Positions 1 through 11,668 are shown, numbered from the stretch's first letter. The stretch: DNA of 64,000 nucleotides from Schistocerca nitens (GCF_023898315.1 NC_064616.1:290001205-290065204); one strand, 5' to 3'. Made by a program: numbers and translations. Notes: a model not told the origin generated them from the letters alone.

Positions 1-1288
1 ACATTCTCGGGACCACTGCTGCCTATATTTCTGCCAAGTCTTCCTGAAATGTCGCAGAAGGAACATACAGCTTCTCGTAGTCCTATTACACTACCTCGTT
101 AAAACTGAGTGAGGTGTTGATTATATCCTTAACATCGGTTTGTTGGAGGATTCTCGAACATATTCTCAGTTCGAATGAATTTCCTTGAGACAGAGAAGTT
201 GCTGTCCATACATCAGCACGTCCTTTTTTCACATGATATCTTGCGAACCATGGATGAAGGGTATCAGACGGTTGCCATATTCCTTGACTTCCGGAAAGCG
301 TTTGACTCCGTGCCCCACTGCAGACTCCTAACTAAGGTATGAGCATATGGGATTGGTTCCCAGGTGTGTGAGTGGCTCGAGGACTTCTTAAGTAATAGAA
401 CCCAGTACGTTGTCCTCGATGGTGAGTGTTCATCGGAGGTGAGGGTATCATCTGGAGTGCCCCAGGGAAGTGTGGTAGGTCCGCTGTTGTTCTCTATCTA
501 CATAAATGATCTTTTGGATAGGGTGGATAGCACTGTGCGGCTGTTTGCTGGTGATGCTGCGGTGTACGGGAAGGTGTCGTCGTTGAGTAACTGTAGGAGG
601 ATACAAGATGCCTTGGACAGGATTTGTGATTGGTGTAAAGAATAGCAGCTAACTCTAAATACAGATAAATGTAAATTAATGCAGATGAATAGGAAAAAGA
701 ATCCTGTGATGTTTGATTACTCCATTCGTAGCGCTTGACACAGTCACGTCGATTAAATATTTGGGCGTAACATTGCAGAGCGATATGAAGTGGGACAAGC
801 ATGTAATGGTAGTTGTGGGGAAGGTGGATAGTCGTCTTCGGTTCATTAGTAGAATTTTGGGAAGATGTGGTTCATCTGTAAAGGAGACCGCTTATAAAAC
901 ACTGATACGACCTATTCTTGAGTACTGCTCGAGTGTTTGGGATCCCTATAAGGTCGGATTGAGGGAGGACATAGAAGCAATTCAGAGGCGGACTGCTAGA
1001 TTTATTACTGGTAGGTTTGATCATCACGCGAGTGTTACGGTAATGCTTCAGGAACGCGGGTGGGAGTCTCTAGAGGAAAGGAGGCGTTCTTTTCGTGAAT
1101 CGCTACTGAGGAAATTTAGAGAACCAGCATTTGAGGCTGACTGCAGTACAATTTTATTGCTGCCAACTTACATTTCGCTGAAAGACCACAAAGATAAGAT
1201 AAGAGAGATTAGGGCTCGTACAGAGGCATATATGCAGTCATTTTTCCCTCGTTCTGTTTGGGAGTGGAACAGGGAGAGAAGATGCTAG
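1..1288 (+). pseudogene. Broken LINE-A reverse transcriptase
   Basis: Pieces in several frames add up to the RT domain and the conserved C-terminal region of a CR1/Jockey-type ORF2. Around 130-180 the reading CWRILEHILSS matches the sister copy; around 280-335 FLDFRKAFDSVPH is RT motif A; 364-645 reads GVPQGSVVGPLLFSIYINDL, the motif B region; 713-1288 carries YLGVTLQSDMKWDKH and LIRPILEYCSSVWDPY. The metal-binding box, normally FADD, here reads FAGD (near 541-555), losing the first catalytic aspartate. There are at least two frame breaks, near 350 and 645-720. The family copies its own mRNA into target DNA; this copy cannot. Confidence 0.85.
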
Positions 1289-1340
1289 TTGTGGTACGAG
1301 GTACCCTCCGCCACGCACCGTGTGGTGGATTGCGGAGTAT

Positions 1341-1364
1341 GTATGTAGATGTAGATGTAGATGT
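1341..1364 (+). repeat. LINE-A 3' hexamer tail (GTAGAT)n
   Basis: About three to four units of GTAGAT close LINE-A copy 1. The complementary CTACAT tail opens the reversed copies at 3283 and 31229, so it belongs to the element rather than being an independent microsatellite. Confidence 0.85.
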
Positions 1365-1462
1365 TGTCTTTGTAGCCTAAAAGGCAGTCTTGACTAACAT
1401 CTACTCACAACGTCCAACCTCAAAGTTTACTAACGCTCAGGTTCGTAACAGCGTGCATTTAA

Positions 1463-1612
1463 AGCAAACCTGATTTGAATCCTCATACTGGCACAACTAG
1501 CGCCACAATTATAGGACTGGCACGAAATCTTTCAGGCGTAGAAACACGCCTACTAATTTTCGTTTATGTCCCGCAACTCCTTCTTGGTGTTGCAATTTTT
1601 TCCGTCAGTGTA
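1463..1612 (-). mobile_element. Terminal fragment of a Tc1-like element (family I)
   Basis: This 150-base piece aligns by eye with 49010-49160, the end of the Tc1-like element nested in LINE-B. Both contain AGAAACACGCCTAC and end in GTCAGTGTA. No transposase coding remains here. Confidence 0.6.
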
Positions 1613-1615
1613 GTT

Positions 1616-2905
1616 ATAAATTATTTTTACTATACTGTAAGATTATTTATTAACGTATTTCCTTAATGACCACAATTCGTTTATTAATTATGTAATTATT
1701 GTACTAATTTCTATGCTAATCACTGTACTACGTAAGTGATCGACGTTTCTATAAGTGCTTAAAACAGCAGTGCATGACCGGACTATTTTTGTGTGACTTA
1801 CACCCTGCTGGTTAGGCAGCAAATAATTGATACTGAGTGAGGATAAAACTCATTTATTGTTGCCAAAGCAGCGGTAAGGTTGTAACTTGCTAAGAAACCA
1901 ATTCCCAATAATACACTATAATATGTAGAAAAGGAACTACAGCATTTATGGAAGTCAGAAGGCGCTGAATACCTGAAACATGTGTGGAATTGTTCGTAAA
2001 CAGCAAGCACATCAACGTCAAATGCAAGGATCTCGAGAAAAGCAAGTAAAGCAGGTGCACAGGACCACCGAATTGCAACGTCAGTTCTACAACTAAAGGT
2101 TGTTTTAAAACGATTCTTCCGATTTCACTAGAGTATATCATTATGGCTTTTTCCGCAATTTTGTGAACATGCCGAAATTTCATTTCTCAACAGGATGAGG
2201 TACCACTACACCGTTTCAATGATGAATCTATAGTGAAAGACGCATATGGCATTACACCATTAGTCTTTCAGGACGCCTGATTTCACTGTATGTCACTTTT
2301 TGTGGGGTTCCGTGAAAGTCCCTGCTTATGTGTATATCCTTCCAACATCTTTGAGTATATTGCGACGCCATGTAGTAAGAGCAGTAAATGCTGTTAACTC
2401 AAGACATGCTCGCAAAAATAAGGGACCAGTCTGGCTCTCTTTGATGTTTTACTCTAGAAAAAAAAAAAAAAAGATTACATTACCGGTTTCAAAGAAATTT
2501 TATGTACTGTGACTGTGGCTTCACTATTGTAGTGTCAAATTAACATTTAACAATATTATAGTCACACTCCTTTACAACAGTTATGTCGGAATACAGAATC
2601 TCTTCTGATGTTTGTCGAGGACTCAGTGAAGGGAACATTGTACATTTGTGAAAAGTAGATGACAGCTTTGATCCTAAATGTATTCGTAAAACATAAACCA
2701 ACTTTGCATTTGTATGCATGTAAAATATGTACTCTTGTAAAACAAGATGTTAAATTTGAAAATAAAATGTTTGTAGTCACATACGGATTTAAAATTGATT
2801 TCGAGTAGAAGATTTAGTTTCCTGAGACGGCGCGAATGTTACTGAAATATCTGTTTTCTTTTCATGAACACACACAAATAAGTTACAATCAAAGGTATAA
2901 ATATA
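1616..2905. other. AT-rich stretch, nothing recognised
   Basis: The segment is AT-rich with a short poly-A run near 2457-2472. No conserved protein, RNA gene or repeat family was recognised on either strand. Short open frames here are many, overlapping and without familiar motifs. Confidence 0.5.
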
Positions 2906-3282
2906 CACAGTCCAGTCACAGTAATGTGACCACGACCTAGGTCCGACATCAGCGTGCAATAATCACTCACAGACGACAGGTGGCAGCACTAGCAAAGGAG
3001 GGCATTTAAAGCCTGTCGGGCAGACACCCAGTACAGTGAATTTGCTGTCGTAATGTGTAAACGGAGCGATTTATCTGATGTGCAAAAGGGCATGATCATT
3101 GCTTCCGGTCCAGGGATGGAAGCATTTCGGAAACGGCTAAGTTTGTGAACTGCTAGCGTGCCGCCATAGTTAAAGTATACCGTGCATGGCAAAATGGAGC
3201 CATCCAAAACCATTGCCTAGGCAACCATGGTGCAGCACGAGCCATAGATGACAAGGGTGAACGACGGCGGCGGAGATGTCTG

Positions 3283-4690
3283 CTACATCTACATCTACAT
3301 CTACATCCATACTCCGCAAGCCACCTGACGGTGTGAGGCGGAGGGTACCTTGAGTACCTCTATCGGTTCTCTCTTCGATTCCAGTCTCGTATTGTTCGTG
3401 GAAAGAAGGATTGTCGGTATGCCTCTGTGTGGGCTCTAATCTCTCTGATTTTATCCTCATGGTCTTTTCGCGAGATATACGTAGGAGGGAGCAATATGCT
3501 GCTTGACTCCTCGATGAAGGCATGTTCTCGAAACTTCAACAAAAACCCGTACCGAGCTACTGAGCGTCTCTCCTGCAGAGTCTTCCACTGGAGTTTATCT
3601 ATCATCTCCGTAACGCTTTCGCGATTACTAAATGATCCTGTAACGAAGCGCGCTGCTCTCCGTTGGATCTTCTCTATCTCTTCTATCAACCCTATCTGGT
3701 ACGGATCCCGCACTGCTGAGCAGTATTCAAGCAGTGGGCGAACAAGCGTAATGTAACCTACTTCCTTTGTTTTCGGATTGTATTTCCTTAGGATTCTTCC
3801 AATGAATCTCAGTCTGGCATCTGCTTTACCGACGATCAACTTTATATGATTATTCCATTTTAAATCACTCCTAATGCCTACTCCCAGATAATTTATGGAA
3901 TTAACTGTTTCCAGTTGCTGACCTGCTATATTGTAGCTAAATGATAAGGGATTTTTCTTTTTATGTATTCGCAGCACATTACACTTATCTACATTGAGAT
4001 TCAATTGCTATTCCCTGCACCATGCATCAATTCGCTGCAGATCCTCCTGCATTTCAGTACAACTTTCCGTTGTTACAACCTCTCGATATATCACAGCATC
4101 ATCCGCAAAAAGCCTCAGTGAACTTCCGATGTCATCCACAAGGTCATTTATGTATATCGTGAATAGCAACGGTCCTACGACACTCCCCTGTGGCACACCT
4201 GAAATCACTCTTACTTCGGAAGACTTCTCTCCATTGAGAATGACATGCTGCGTTCTGTTATCTAGGAACTCTTCAATCCAATCACACAATTGGTCTGATA
4301 GTCCATATGCTCTTACTTTGTTAATTAAAAGACTGTGGGGAACTGTATCGAACGCCTAGCGGAAGTCAAGAAACACGGCATCTACCTGGGAACCCGTGTC
4401 TATGGCCCTCTGAGTCTCGTGGACGAATAGCGCGAGCTGGGTTTCACACGATCGTCTTTTTCGAAACCCATGCTGATTCCTACAGAGTAGATTTCTAGTC
4501 TCCAGAAAAGTCATTATACTCGAACATAATACGTGTTCCAAAATTCTACAACTGATCGTCGTTAGAGATATAGGTCTATAGTTCTGCACATCTGTTCGAC
4601 GTCCCTTCTTGAAAACTGGGATGACCTGTGCCCTTTTCCAATCCTTTGGAACGGTACGCTCTTCTAGAGACCTACGGTACACCGCTGTTG
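3283..4690 (-). mobile_element. LINE-A copy 2, reversed, nested in a Tc1-like element
   Basis: The (CTACAT)n tail at 3283-3308 marks the 3' end, followed on the minus strand by C-terminal and RT coding. The 5' boundary near 4690 is where RT homology (SLEERTVPKDW) stops and Tc1 sequence resumes, so the copy is 5'-truncated, as is usual for target-primed insertion. No clear target-site duplication was found, probably because of decay. Confidence 0.85.
3360..4690 (-). pseudogene. LINE-A reverse transcriptase, 5'-truncated, nearly readable
   Basis: Three consecutive minus-strand frames cover RT and C-terminal regions: 4690-4356 (SLEERTVPKDW, NYRPISLT, NQHGFRKRRSCETQLALF, VDAVFLDFR = motif A), 4289-4008 (GVPQGSVVGPLLFTIYINDL, then FADDAVIYR with an intact FADD box) and 4004-3360 (YLGVGIRSDLKWNNH, LVRPLLEYCSAVRDPY). 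The breaks between blocks are single stops, near 4360 and 4005. This copy kept the catalytic aspartates that copy 1 lost, so it is the better reference for the family. It lacks the endonuclease and the start of RT. Confidence 0.88.
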
Positions 4691-5354
4691 GCGAATAGAC
4701 GGGGAACTGTTGAGCAACTGACAACGCAGATGAACCACCCACTCTGGCTGCTGTCAATCGGCGACGAAGGCGGGAATTTGAAGATTAATACCGCAACTGG
4801 ACGTTCACTAAGTGACGACAAGTGGCCTTTTAGGATGAATCACATTTTATGCTCCATCGGACGGATTGCTGTTTGCGTGTACGACCCTGCAGCAATTGTC
4901 GGAAGGGTCCAGGTGGGAGGCGGGAGCCTTATGACCTGGGAAATGTTTCCGTGGCATTCCGTGAGTGACCTTGTCATTCTAGAGGCACAATGGGCAACAT
5001 AAGTATACATATATCCTTAGGGACCTCGTCCGACCCCTACACGCAGTTTGCTTTTCCTCGGCACAATGCATCTACTAGCAGCACAGTGCAACGTGTCACG
5101 CAGCTCTCACTGTACGTGACGAGTTTACAGTACTCCCCTGCCCACGAAACTCCCGGGATTGACACCCAATCGAGAATATGTGGGATCACGTCGATCGAGC
5201 TGTTCACGCCTTGGATCCTCAACCTAGGAACCCAGCGACGGCACTGGAGTCCTCCAGTTCCACATTCCTCTCGATACCATCCAGAACCTCACTGACTCCC
5301 TTCCTGCACGCCAGCGCCGCAAAAGGTTGTTAGTTAGGCTTTTTGACAAGTTGT

Positions 5355-5553
5355 GAAATGGTTCAAATGGCTCTAAGCACTATGGGACTTAACATCTGAG
5401 GTCATCAGTCCCCTAGACTTAGAACTACTTAAACCTAACTAACCTAAGGACATCACACACATCCGTGCCAGAGGCAGGATTCGAACCTACGACCGTAGCA
5501 GCAGCGCGGTTCCAGACTGTAGCGCCTAGAACCGCTCGGCCACATCGGCCGGC
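5355..5553 (-). mobile_element. SINE type i (Leu/Ser-like tRNA head)
   Basis: Minus-strand SINE with A box GTGGCCGAGCGGT-like and B box GGTTCGAATCC, then the shared body ending near CCATTTGAACC. It is flanked by an imperfect 10-base duplication, GACAAGTTGT (5345-5354) and GACAAGTGGT (5554-5563). It lies inside the right end of the Tc1-like element. Confidence 0.9.
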
Positions 5554-5739
5554 GACAAGTGGTCACATTAATGTGGCTGGACCTGCATACTCTTTTAGAT
5601 ATTTCGTCTGCGACTCCGCAGAACCAATAATGATGAGCTAAACACCAAATCTTTAGATGATTATCGAAGCCTCTGAAACGAGTTGTAATTAAAAATTAAA
5701 GTTTTGTGATTGGTAGCGTTGCGTTTGTGTATTTATATC

Positions 5740-6110
5740 GTGACCGTTTTGATGAACGAAACTCTCCTCCATGAGTATCAACAAGGATTCCGAAAACAGG
5801 GATCCTGTGAAACTCTATCGCCCTATTCGTCCTTGAGATCCCAGGTTGGTATAATGTTCCTTTACTTCCGTATGTCCATTGATAATTCCTGGCAGATAGA
5901 ATTCAATACAATGTTCTTAAGGAGATACGTAGAGGCGTTACTGCTGAGGATATAGATAAATGATCTAGTAGATAATATTAGAATCTTCATCAGTGTGTTC
6001 GCTGATGATTCTCTTGTGTACGAGCAAATCGTAATGTCAAAAAATCGACCCTTGTTGTAGGGACTGGCAGTTAATTCTCACCATATGTAAATGTAAATAG
6101 GTAGAAAGAC
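5740..6110 (+). pseudogene. Decayed LINE reverse transcriptase fragment
   Basis: Plus-strand reading near 5770 gives HEYQQGFRKQGSCETL, matching NQHGFRKRRSCETQ of LINE-A copy 2. Near 5945-6030 INDLVDN...VFADDSLVYEQ matches the motif C region with an intact FADD. The sequence between is shortened and frameshifted, so motif B is missing. The body is strongly diverged from LINE-A, so this may be another family of the same superfamily. Confidence 0.75.
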
Positions 6111-6912
6111 CTGTTAGTGTTCCATTACAGTATTATCAGTAATTGAAAGGGAACAGTAATATCCGTAATATATGAAGGGGTTGGGAGGGGGGGTTAAGTA
6201 AGATGAGAATATAAAAGATTCGCCGTCTTTTTACAAGAGCCTGAGAACTACTTTTGGGGTCACCCAGAAAGCGACGGAGAATATACTGGCCATAGTTTCC
6301 AGTCTGCAAGTCCACATTCTTTTTGTGGTCACTGAAATAAATGTTTCTGCTCTCTGTTTACTCACTGGGATTAGGAACTATGAATATAAATTCAGTAAAA
6401 GTTCACACGTACAAACATAGTTACATTCCTGATAATAATAATAATGTCACTGTCATAGCAGCACTATGAGCAGTTCAGAGGCGACCTCTACGGTAAGTTC
6501 CAATTAAATAGTCTTTCGCCCTGACTTCTTATCATCAAAGCTAATTGCTCGTCACAGAAGTGGAAAATACTCTCACCACTTGCCACACGGTTTTGTCAAC
6601 ATTACGGCGGCACACAAACAATTGCTTCCGTGACATCCAAGCGCTCCAGGACAGTGTACAGTCCTCGCAAGTTCACTTCCTATTTGTTCTGAAAACATGC
6701 GCTTAGCAGCAGACTGGCTGTGACGTCATCCGAGGCAGCGCGTAAGACGACGTTTGACTGACGCGGACAAAGTGATAGCTCGGTACGAAGTGTGTCTGTC
6801 ACTGCCTCTCAGGCATTTGACGCAGCGCATGGGCGCAGCGCATTGGCACAGCGGACGGCAGAACGGAACCTCTGCCATCATCCTCTCTATGACCAGGTAG
6901 CATGGCCGCTTT
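6111..6912. other. Unassigned stretch with a CRE-like palindrome
   Basis: No family recognised. The part from about 6715 to 6910 is more GC-rich and includes TGACGTCA at 6721-6728, identical to the cAMP-response-element core. A single eight-base match can occur by chance. Confidence 0.35.
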
Positions 6913-6924
6913 CTCGGACATATT

Positions 6925-7110
6925 GTGGCCGAGCGGTTCTAGGCGCTACAGTCTGGAACCGCACGACCGCTACGGTCGCAGGTTCGAATCCTGCCTCGGG
7001 CATGGATGTGTGTGATGTCCTTAGGTTAGTTAGGTTTAAGTAGTTCTAAGTTCCAGAGGACTGATGACCTCAGAAGTTAAGTCTCATAGTGCTCAGAGCC
7101 ATTTGAACCA
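6925..7110 (+). mobile_element. SINE type i
   Basis: Starts inside the tRNA-like head (GTGGCCGAGCGGTTCTAGG), with B box GGTTCGAATCC and the shared body ending CCATTTGAACCA. Target-site duplication TCGGACATATT (6914-6924) versus TCGGACACATT (7111-7121), one mismatch. Confidence 0.9.
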
Positions 7111-7121
7111 TCGGACACATT

Positions 7122-7909
7122 TTCTAGCACTGTTGTGTATCAATTTACAATCTTCGTAATTTTTATATGAATGGGGTTAAGGCTTCAAGAATAGTTTTAG
7201 CTCGAATGCATTTAAACTTAGCAGGCTAGAATTTTTAGAACGTAACCGACAGCAGAACATGACCTCTGAAATACTTCTTTAAGAGACCTTGTGTTGATTG
7301 TTCTTTACATTAAAATCTTTACACTTGTTATAGCTTTATTATTTAATGGATGTAATCAAGTGCTGTAATCAGAACTTTCTATCACTGATATAAGTGATAC
7401 TTAATCTATTACAAATAAGGACTTTTTGTTCCAAATTTAGATTTGAAAGCTATTAGAGGAAGCTTAATGGGATCACATAGTTAATGTTTTTATATCAAAC
7501 TTAAGCTTCAAACCAATTTTCATTTTTCCGAGTCTAATATTTAGCGCCTTTGATTTTTCGTAAAACCACCGAGTTTGACCAAAATATTTCTCCGATCAAG
7601 TTGAGACTTGTAACATTTGGTTGTGACATACATTTTACATTTTGAACAATTTTTTGCTTTCTAGCTTTATTATTTAACAAAAATTGTTTTTTACTTAAAA
7701 CAATGTATTTAGTGAAACATGTTCATCAAATGACCCTGAGATTTAAGAATTTTAACATTAATTTACGGAAGCATATGTTGACGAAGTTTGGAAAAGCTAC
7801 CTTAATTTTTAATTTCATTCTTAGATTATGGCGCAATACTTTGTATGCTACGCACAGGCGCTAGGCAAACTCGCTCGCCTCTGTATCTCTCAAACGTTAC
7901 AGTGCTTGT
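7122..7909. other. AT-rich stretch, nothing recognised
   Basis: No coding signal or known repeat seen between the SINE and the following LINE fragment. Confidence 0.5.
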
Positions 7910-8370
7910 TTCGCCACACAGAGGTACTTTCCAGACTGACCTAATGTGGAACAACGACTTGAACCTAGATATGTGGAAGCAGATGCCAAACTGAGAATCA
8001 GTTGAAGAATGCTGTGGAAATGCAATTCATCCACGAAAGAAGTGACTTACAAAACAGTTATTCGAGCAATTCTTGAGCATTTGTTAAATTAGCCCCAAAA
8101 CGTCACGGTGGCGCTGTAACAGGGATATTGTGTGTTACGGGAAGGATTAGAGACAAAGTTCAAGAATGCTCACACAGCATATTACCTCCTCCCACATTCA
8201 TCTCGTGAAGTATTTATTGCCGAAATATTAGTGAAATTAAAGCTCAAACGGAGAATTATCGACAGTTATTCTCGCACATCTTTCGTGAATAAACATAGAA
8301 AGGGGGAATTATAGTACGCTCTGATGTACCGTCCACCACAGACATGTGACTTGAGGAGTGTAGATATACA
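7910..8370 (+). pseudogene. 3' end of a decayed LINE
   Basis: Frame-shifted readings resemble the LINE C-terminal region: a QTDLMWNNDL-like stretch near 7936 corresponds to QSDMKWDKH of LINE-A, and TYKTVIRAILEH-like text near 8046-8080 corresponds to YKTLIRPILEY. It ends with a GTGTAGATATACA-like tail near 8360, a degenerate version of the GTAGAT tail. No uninterrupted frame survives. Confidence 0.65.
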
Positions 8371-9480
8371 GGGTATCTGGGAAATCTTCATGCACCGTAA
8401 GAAAACGCGAGGGGAAACGAATGCTACACTCTCCAGTGTGTCTCTGTCAGTTGTCCTGCATTTACAAAACTGATTGTGGACAGAGTTGCAGCCAGCATGC
8501 TCTTGGGACAGCCACCTATGCAAATCCAGTCACAAAAATACAGCTAAACTTCAACAAGAGCGGTCAACAGTGCATGTCTACATTTAAAAAAACCCGACAA
8601 GTGAGTGTTGGACTCGCACTAAAAAGGATTCCGCACAAACTTCATTAGGATATAGATAGTCCAGCTATAAGTTTACGCGCATCGAACTATGTGAAATATA
8701 TGGCCGTATCTTTGGTGCTTTGGTTTAAAAGCTTAAAACACTGCTGGCTGCGGTGACCGAGTGGTTCTTCAGTTTGGAACCGCGCGACTAGTACGGTCGA
8801 CTGGTATCTCTGCGTTTTTCTGTCCTTACACCATCTTCATTGGGTGAAGGATAGGTATTCTGGTCACCGACCAGTGAAAATTGGTCTCGGAAGATTAACC
8901 AGTGACAAGCTGACGAACTGTGTCTTGTCTCTGTCTTTCTCTGTTTATGGCCAGTGACAATGGTCCTCTGGAACGTAGCAGTGGGTCTCTCTTCTACTAC
9001 TAAATTATTTGTATTGCCCTATCCTAGCGGATTTTACGCTCTGTTAAACATTATTTTTGTAGTGTCTAAGCTCGGTGGTGGCGTCTCATGACTTCAAAGG
9101 CGTCCTAACTTCCATACTCCTCACTTAACTCTCAGATGTTATCTATTGTGGTCAGTGTAGTTCGAAGAAATCCTGGTTTCTACCACACTATTTACAAGAG
9201 CATTCTTCCAGGTTGTAACACTTATATCGATTAGAAGTAGGTTTATGTTATGAAACTGTGTATCTGCAGTTATGAAGTGTGTATTCTGTGTTATTTAAAT
9301 TCCTTGATCTGTGGCAAGAATTAGAGTTTTTTAATGTATATATGACAAAAGCAAAAGGATATGTTAAAATGATAAATTGTTGTAATATGTGTATGTTAAA
9401 AAAAGAAAATGTTTATTGAAAGCTGTTTCATACTTAGGACACTTTTATTTGTAACATGTAAAAGCTATAGGGAAGTCCCC
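8371..9480. other. Unassigned stretch with one partial SINE head
   Basis: Apart from a tRNA-like SINE head at 8741-8800, nothing is recognised in this AT-rich interval. Confidence 0.45.
8741..8800 (+). mobile_element. SINE head fragment
   Basis: CTGCGGTGACCGAGTGGTTC and GGAACCGCGCGACTAGTACG match the tRNA-like head of the type i SINE, but the B box and body are missing or unrecognisable. Probably an old, 3'-eroded copy. Confidence 0.55.
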
Positions 9481-9491
9481 CCACAACGGAA

Positions 9492-9758
9492 GTGGAATGG
9501 CAGGATGTGAAAGGTGGTTTTGGCGGTCGTACTGAGCGGTCCCTTTGTGTGAATGGCACGCAGTATGTGGCTAGCCGTAGCACGGTAGACTTCGACGGTG
9601 CTAAGGGAGGCAATTGGAAGCTGCTTCACAAAGCATTTGCCTCGGATGTGGATCTGGCTATTATTTGGTATTCTCGGCATAAAGGAATGGCTCTATTATG
9701 TGGAAAATTCGACGCCAAGAAGAGATTTTATAGAGCATTCGAACATAAAGAGCCGTGA
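9492..9758 (+). CDS. Unrecognised 88-codon open frame, possible exon
   Basis: An ATG-started open frame of 88 codons in a locally GC-richer island inside AT-rich DNA. The residues are mixed and globular-looking, with several tryptophans and aromatics (for example YSRHKGMALLCGKFDAKKRF) and no low-complexity bias. No domain was recognised. A donor-like GTGAGT begins at 9755, just before the stop, and GGCAG lies near 9503-9507, so an internal exon is conceivable, but the upstream polypyrimidine tract is weak. It could equally be a piece of an unknown transposon. Confidence 0.2.
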   Translation: MEWQDVKGGFGGRTERSLCVNGTQYVASRSTVDFDGAKGGNWKLLHKAFASDVDLAIIWYSRHKGMALLCGKFDAKKRFYRAFEHKEP

Positions 9759-9759
9759 G

Positions 9760-10391
9760 TACAGTTAGCTGCCATGTCGCTTGACACCAATCCTCGCCAC
9801 TGCTTCACTAACTTCATACATTCAATAATGTATATGGGCATGGACCAGTTAATTTGTGTGTTGTTTTAATAATAATCACAAAAACATAAATTCGTGTCCG
9901 GAACCATATTTTCTATCCTGATCACGAACCTATGCAGGATCCTCACCTAAGTGCTAATAAAACAGAGTATCCTGATTTAAATGAATAATTCCTGCGTTCA
10001 AGTGTTTCAAAGGAAGTTTTTGTCTAATGCAAAAGGAGTAGTAAAAGTTAAAGCTAAAACCACACAAGTGAAGTTGGATAGGTTTTTGCGAAACTATATT
10101 TAGTTTATTACAAAATATAGTTTTCTACGATTACTGTACAAGATTGTGTAAATGTTATTGTCTAGAATACCTGCTTCACAGGTGATAGAAAGGCAAATAA
10201 GTTATGCTCATTTTCAAAAGTAATGTGGTTTTGATTTCTACTATGAATGGTTCCTTTTATTGAACTTAATTAAGCCCAGTGTTGTATTTTATTACCTTTC
10301 AAAGTAAATTATGAACTACTCGAAGTGAAGTGAATGATTAGCTATTTGAATTAGTCTTTTCTACTATAATAATCAAAGAGCGTTGATTGGT
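9760..10391. other. AT-rich stretch, nothing recognised
   Basis: No coding, RNA or repeat signature seen. Confidence 0.5.
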
Positions 10392-10403
10392 AAAACTATA
10401 CTA

Positions 10404-10608
10404 GGCCGGCCGAAGTGGCCGTGCGGTTAAAGGCGCTGCAGTCTGGAACCGCAAGACCACTACGGTCGCAGGTTCGAATCCTGCCTGGGGCATGGACGTT
10501 TGTGATGTCCTTAGGTTAGTTAGGTTTAACTAGTTCTAAGTTCTAGGGGACTAATGACCTCAGCATTTGAGTCCCATAGTGCTCAGAGCCATTTGAACCA
10601 TTTGAACC
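10404..10608 (+). mobile_element. SINE type i, full length
   Basis: Complete copy from GGCCGGCCGAAGTGGCC through B box GGTTCGAATCC to CCATTTGAACCATTTGAACC. A perfect 12-base target-site duplication, AAAACTATACTA, lies at 10392-10403 and 10609-10620, showing a fairly recent insertion. Confidence 0.95.
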
Positions 10609-10620
10609 AAAACTATACTA

Positions 10621-11657
10621 GTTTATGGGTCCCCATTATATTCTACACCTATTAGGAAAGAGTTGAACTATTACTGTATCTAAGGAAAAGTGATATATGT
10701 AGAGAAGTTTAAACACTGTGTTTGTGATATTATTAATCTTTATTTGTGTTTTTTTTTTCATGTCAGTCAAGATAAAATTTACTGGTGTGTGCGTTATTGG
10801 TAACTACTGCTACACAAAGTTCAGAGTGCACTGTGTCAGTTTGTATCCTGTTTGCTATTCAAAGGGAAATCTCAACGAAAGTAATTTCAATAACAAATAT
10901 TCAATTTTCTCAAACATATATTTTCAAATTAATGTGCCTAATTGGGCTGGCGACCGTTCATTTGTTCCATTCATTTATGATTTTACCACTTTCATTAACT
11001 CACAAGGTTAAAGTCTGTTTGGTTTTCTGTTAATTTCACCAAATCCAAAATTATAATCTGATACCTTTGTCCATTAGACACGTGCGCGATCAATCTCCGA
11101 AATCATCTCAGAGGTTGACAATAGCGTGTTTCACGTTAGAGTGGTATACGTTAGTGTTATATTTGGCTTTCCCCGTGACAGGAGTAAAGGCTCGGTTGTT
11201 AGGGAAGAGTGACATACAACCAAATGTTACAAGGTCTCTGCTAAAACGGCGAGTTCCCCCCTATCACACAGACCTCTTTATTACAGACTCTGGTTTCCTG
11301 TCTCCATGGGAGATGCTTACTGTAAGGTGACTTTTAGCGTCCGGTATCCGGACAGGCTCTTCAGAGTGCTGGCCAGTCTGACCATCTTGGGAGGACCTTG
11401 TCTCTGAGCTTTCTGCAAAGTCGACCGAGGGCTACTTTCCTTGCCGGCTTTTATGAACTACAGTGCGCTCACTCACTCGGATCTAAGGACAACTTGTTTC
11501 CATAGAGCCTTCTTATTTAGTAAACATCCAATTCAATATGAAAATGTAATCTTCCTTAGTTAGGTATAAGCCATCTCTGGTACTGATATCTATTTCATTT
11601 CCCTGTGGGGGTAATTATTGTGTTTTGATTTGTCTTTTTAATTGTGGTTTTACATAT
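10621..11657. other. Unassigned stretch
   Basis: Contains overlapping short open frames around 10718-11330 without recognisable motifs. No repeat family was identified. Confidence 0.4.
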
Positions 11658-11668
11658 GTTACAAGACA

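Larger units (their letters stand above)
1..1364 (+). mobile_element. LINE-A copy 1 (non-LTR retrotransposon, 3' part)
   Basis: Non-LTR retrotransposon of the CR1/Jockey superfamily; the clade is not resolved. It is cut by the window start, runs through reverse transcriptase and C-terminal sequence, and ends in a short untranslated stretch followed by a hexamer tail. Two reversed relatives (3283-4690 and 31229-33172) share the same 3' end, including the palindrome-like CTCCGC...GCGGAG segment and the hexamer tail, which fixes orientation. The copy is inactive: it is frameshifted and its RT active site is changed. Confidence 0.9.
3051..5340 (+). pseudogene. Tc1-like transposase remnant in two parts
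   Basis: Part one (3051-3282) encodes an N-terminal helix-turn-helix-like segment ending in basic residues (GERRRRR). Part two (about 4691-5340) contains DESHFMLH near 4832, the first catalytic aspartate context of Tc1 transposases, then the C-terminal half in shifted frames. Stops and frameshifts are present in both parts. The split is caused by a reversed LINE. The third acidic residue cannot be placed confidently. Confidence 0.65.
2906..5587 (+). mobile_element. Tc1-like transposon split by a LINE and holding a SINE
   Basis: Terminal inverted repeats flank the unit: AGTCACAGTAATGTGACC near 2914 and its counterpart GGTCACATTAATGTGGCT near 5561. A TA lies next to the left end (2904-2905) and a possible one near 5588. 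The transposase is interrupted by LINE-A copy 2 (3283-4690, opposite strand), and a SINE sits just inside the right end (5355-5553). Removing both inserts leaves roughly 1.1 kb, a little short for a Tc1 element. Confidence 0.8.

Noticed and set aside
1341-1364. Tandem hexamers as a CRISPR-like or satellite array
   Set aside because: Units are directly adjacent without spacers and match the LINE tail in three copies.
6792-7043. 83-codon frame as a gene
   Set aside because: Its second half is the SINE head and B box, so the frame is chimeric with a repeat.
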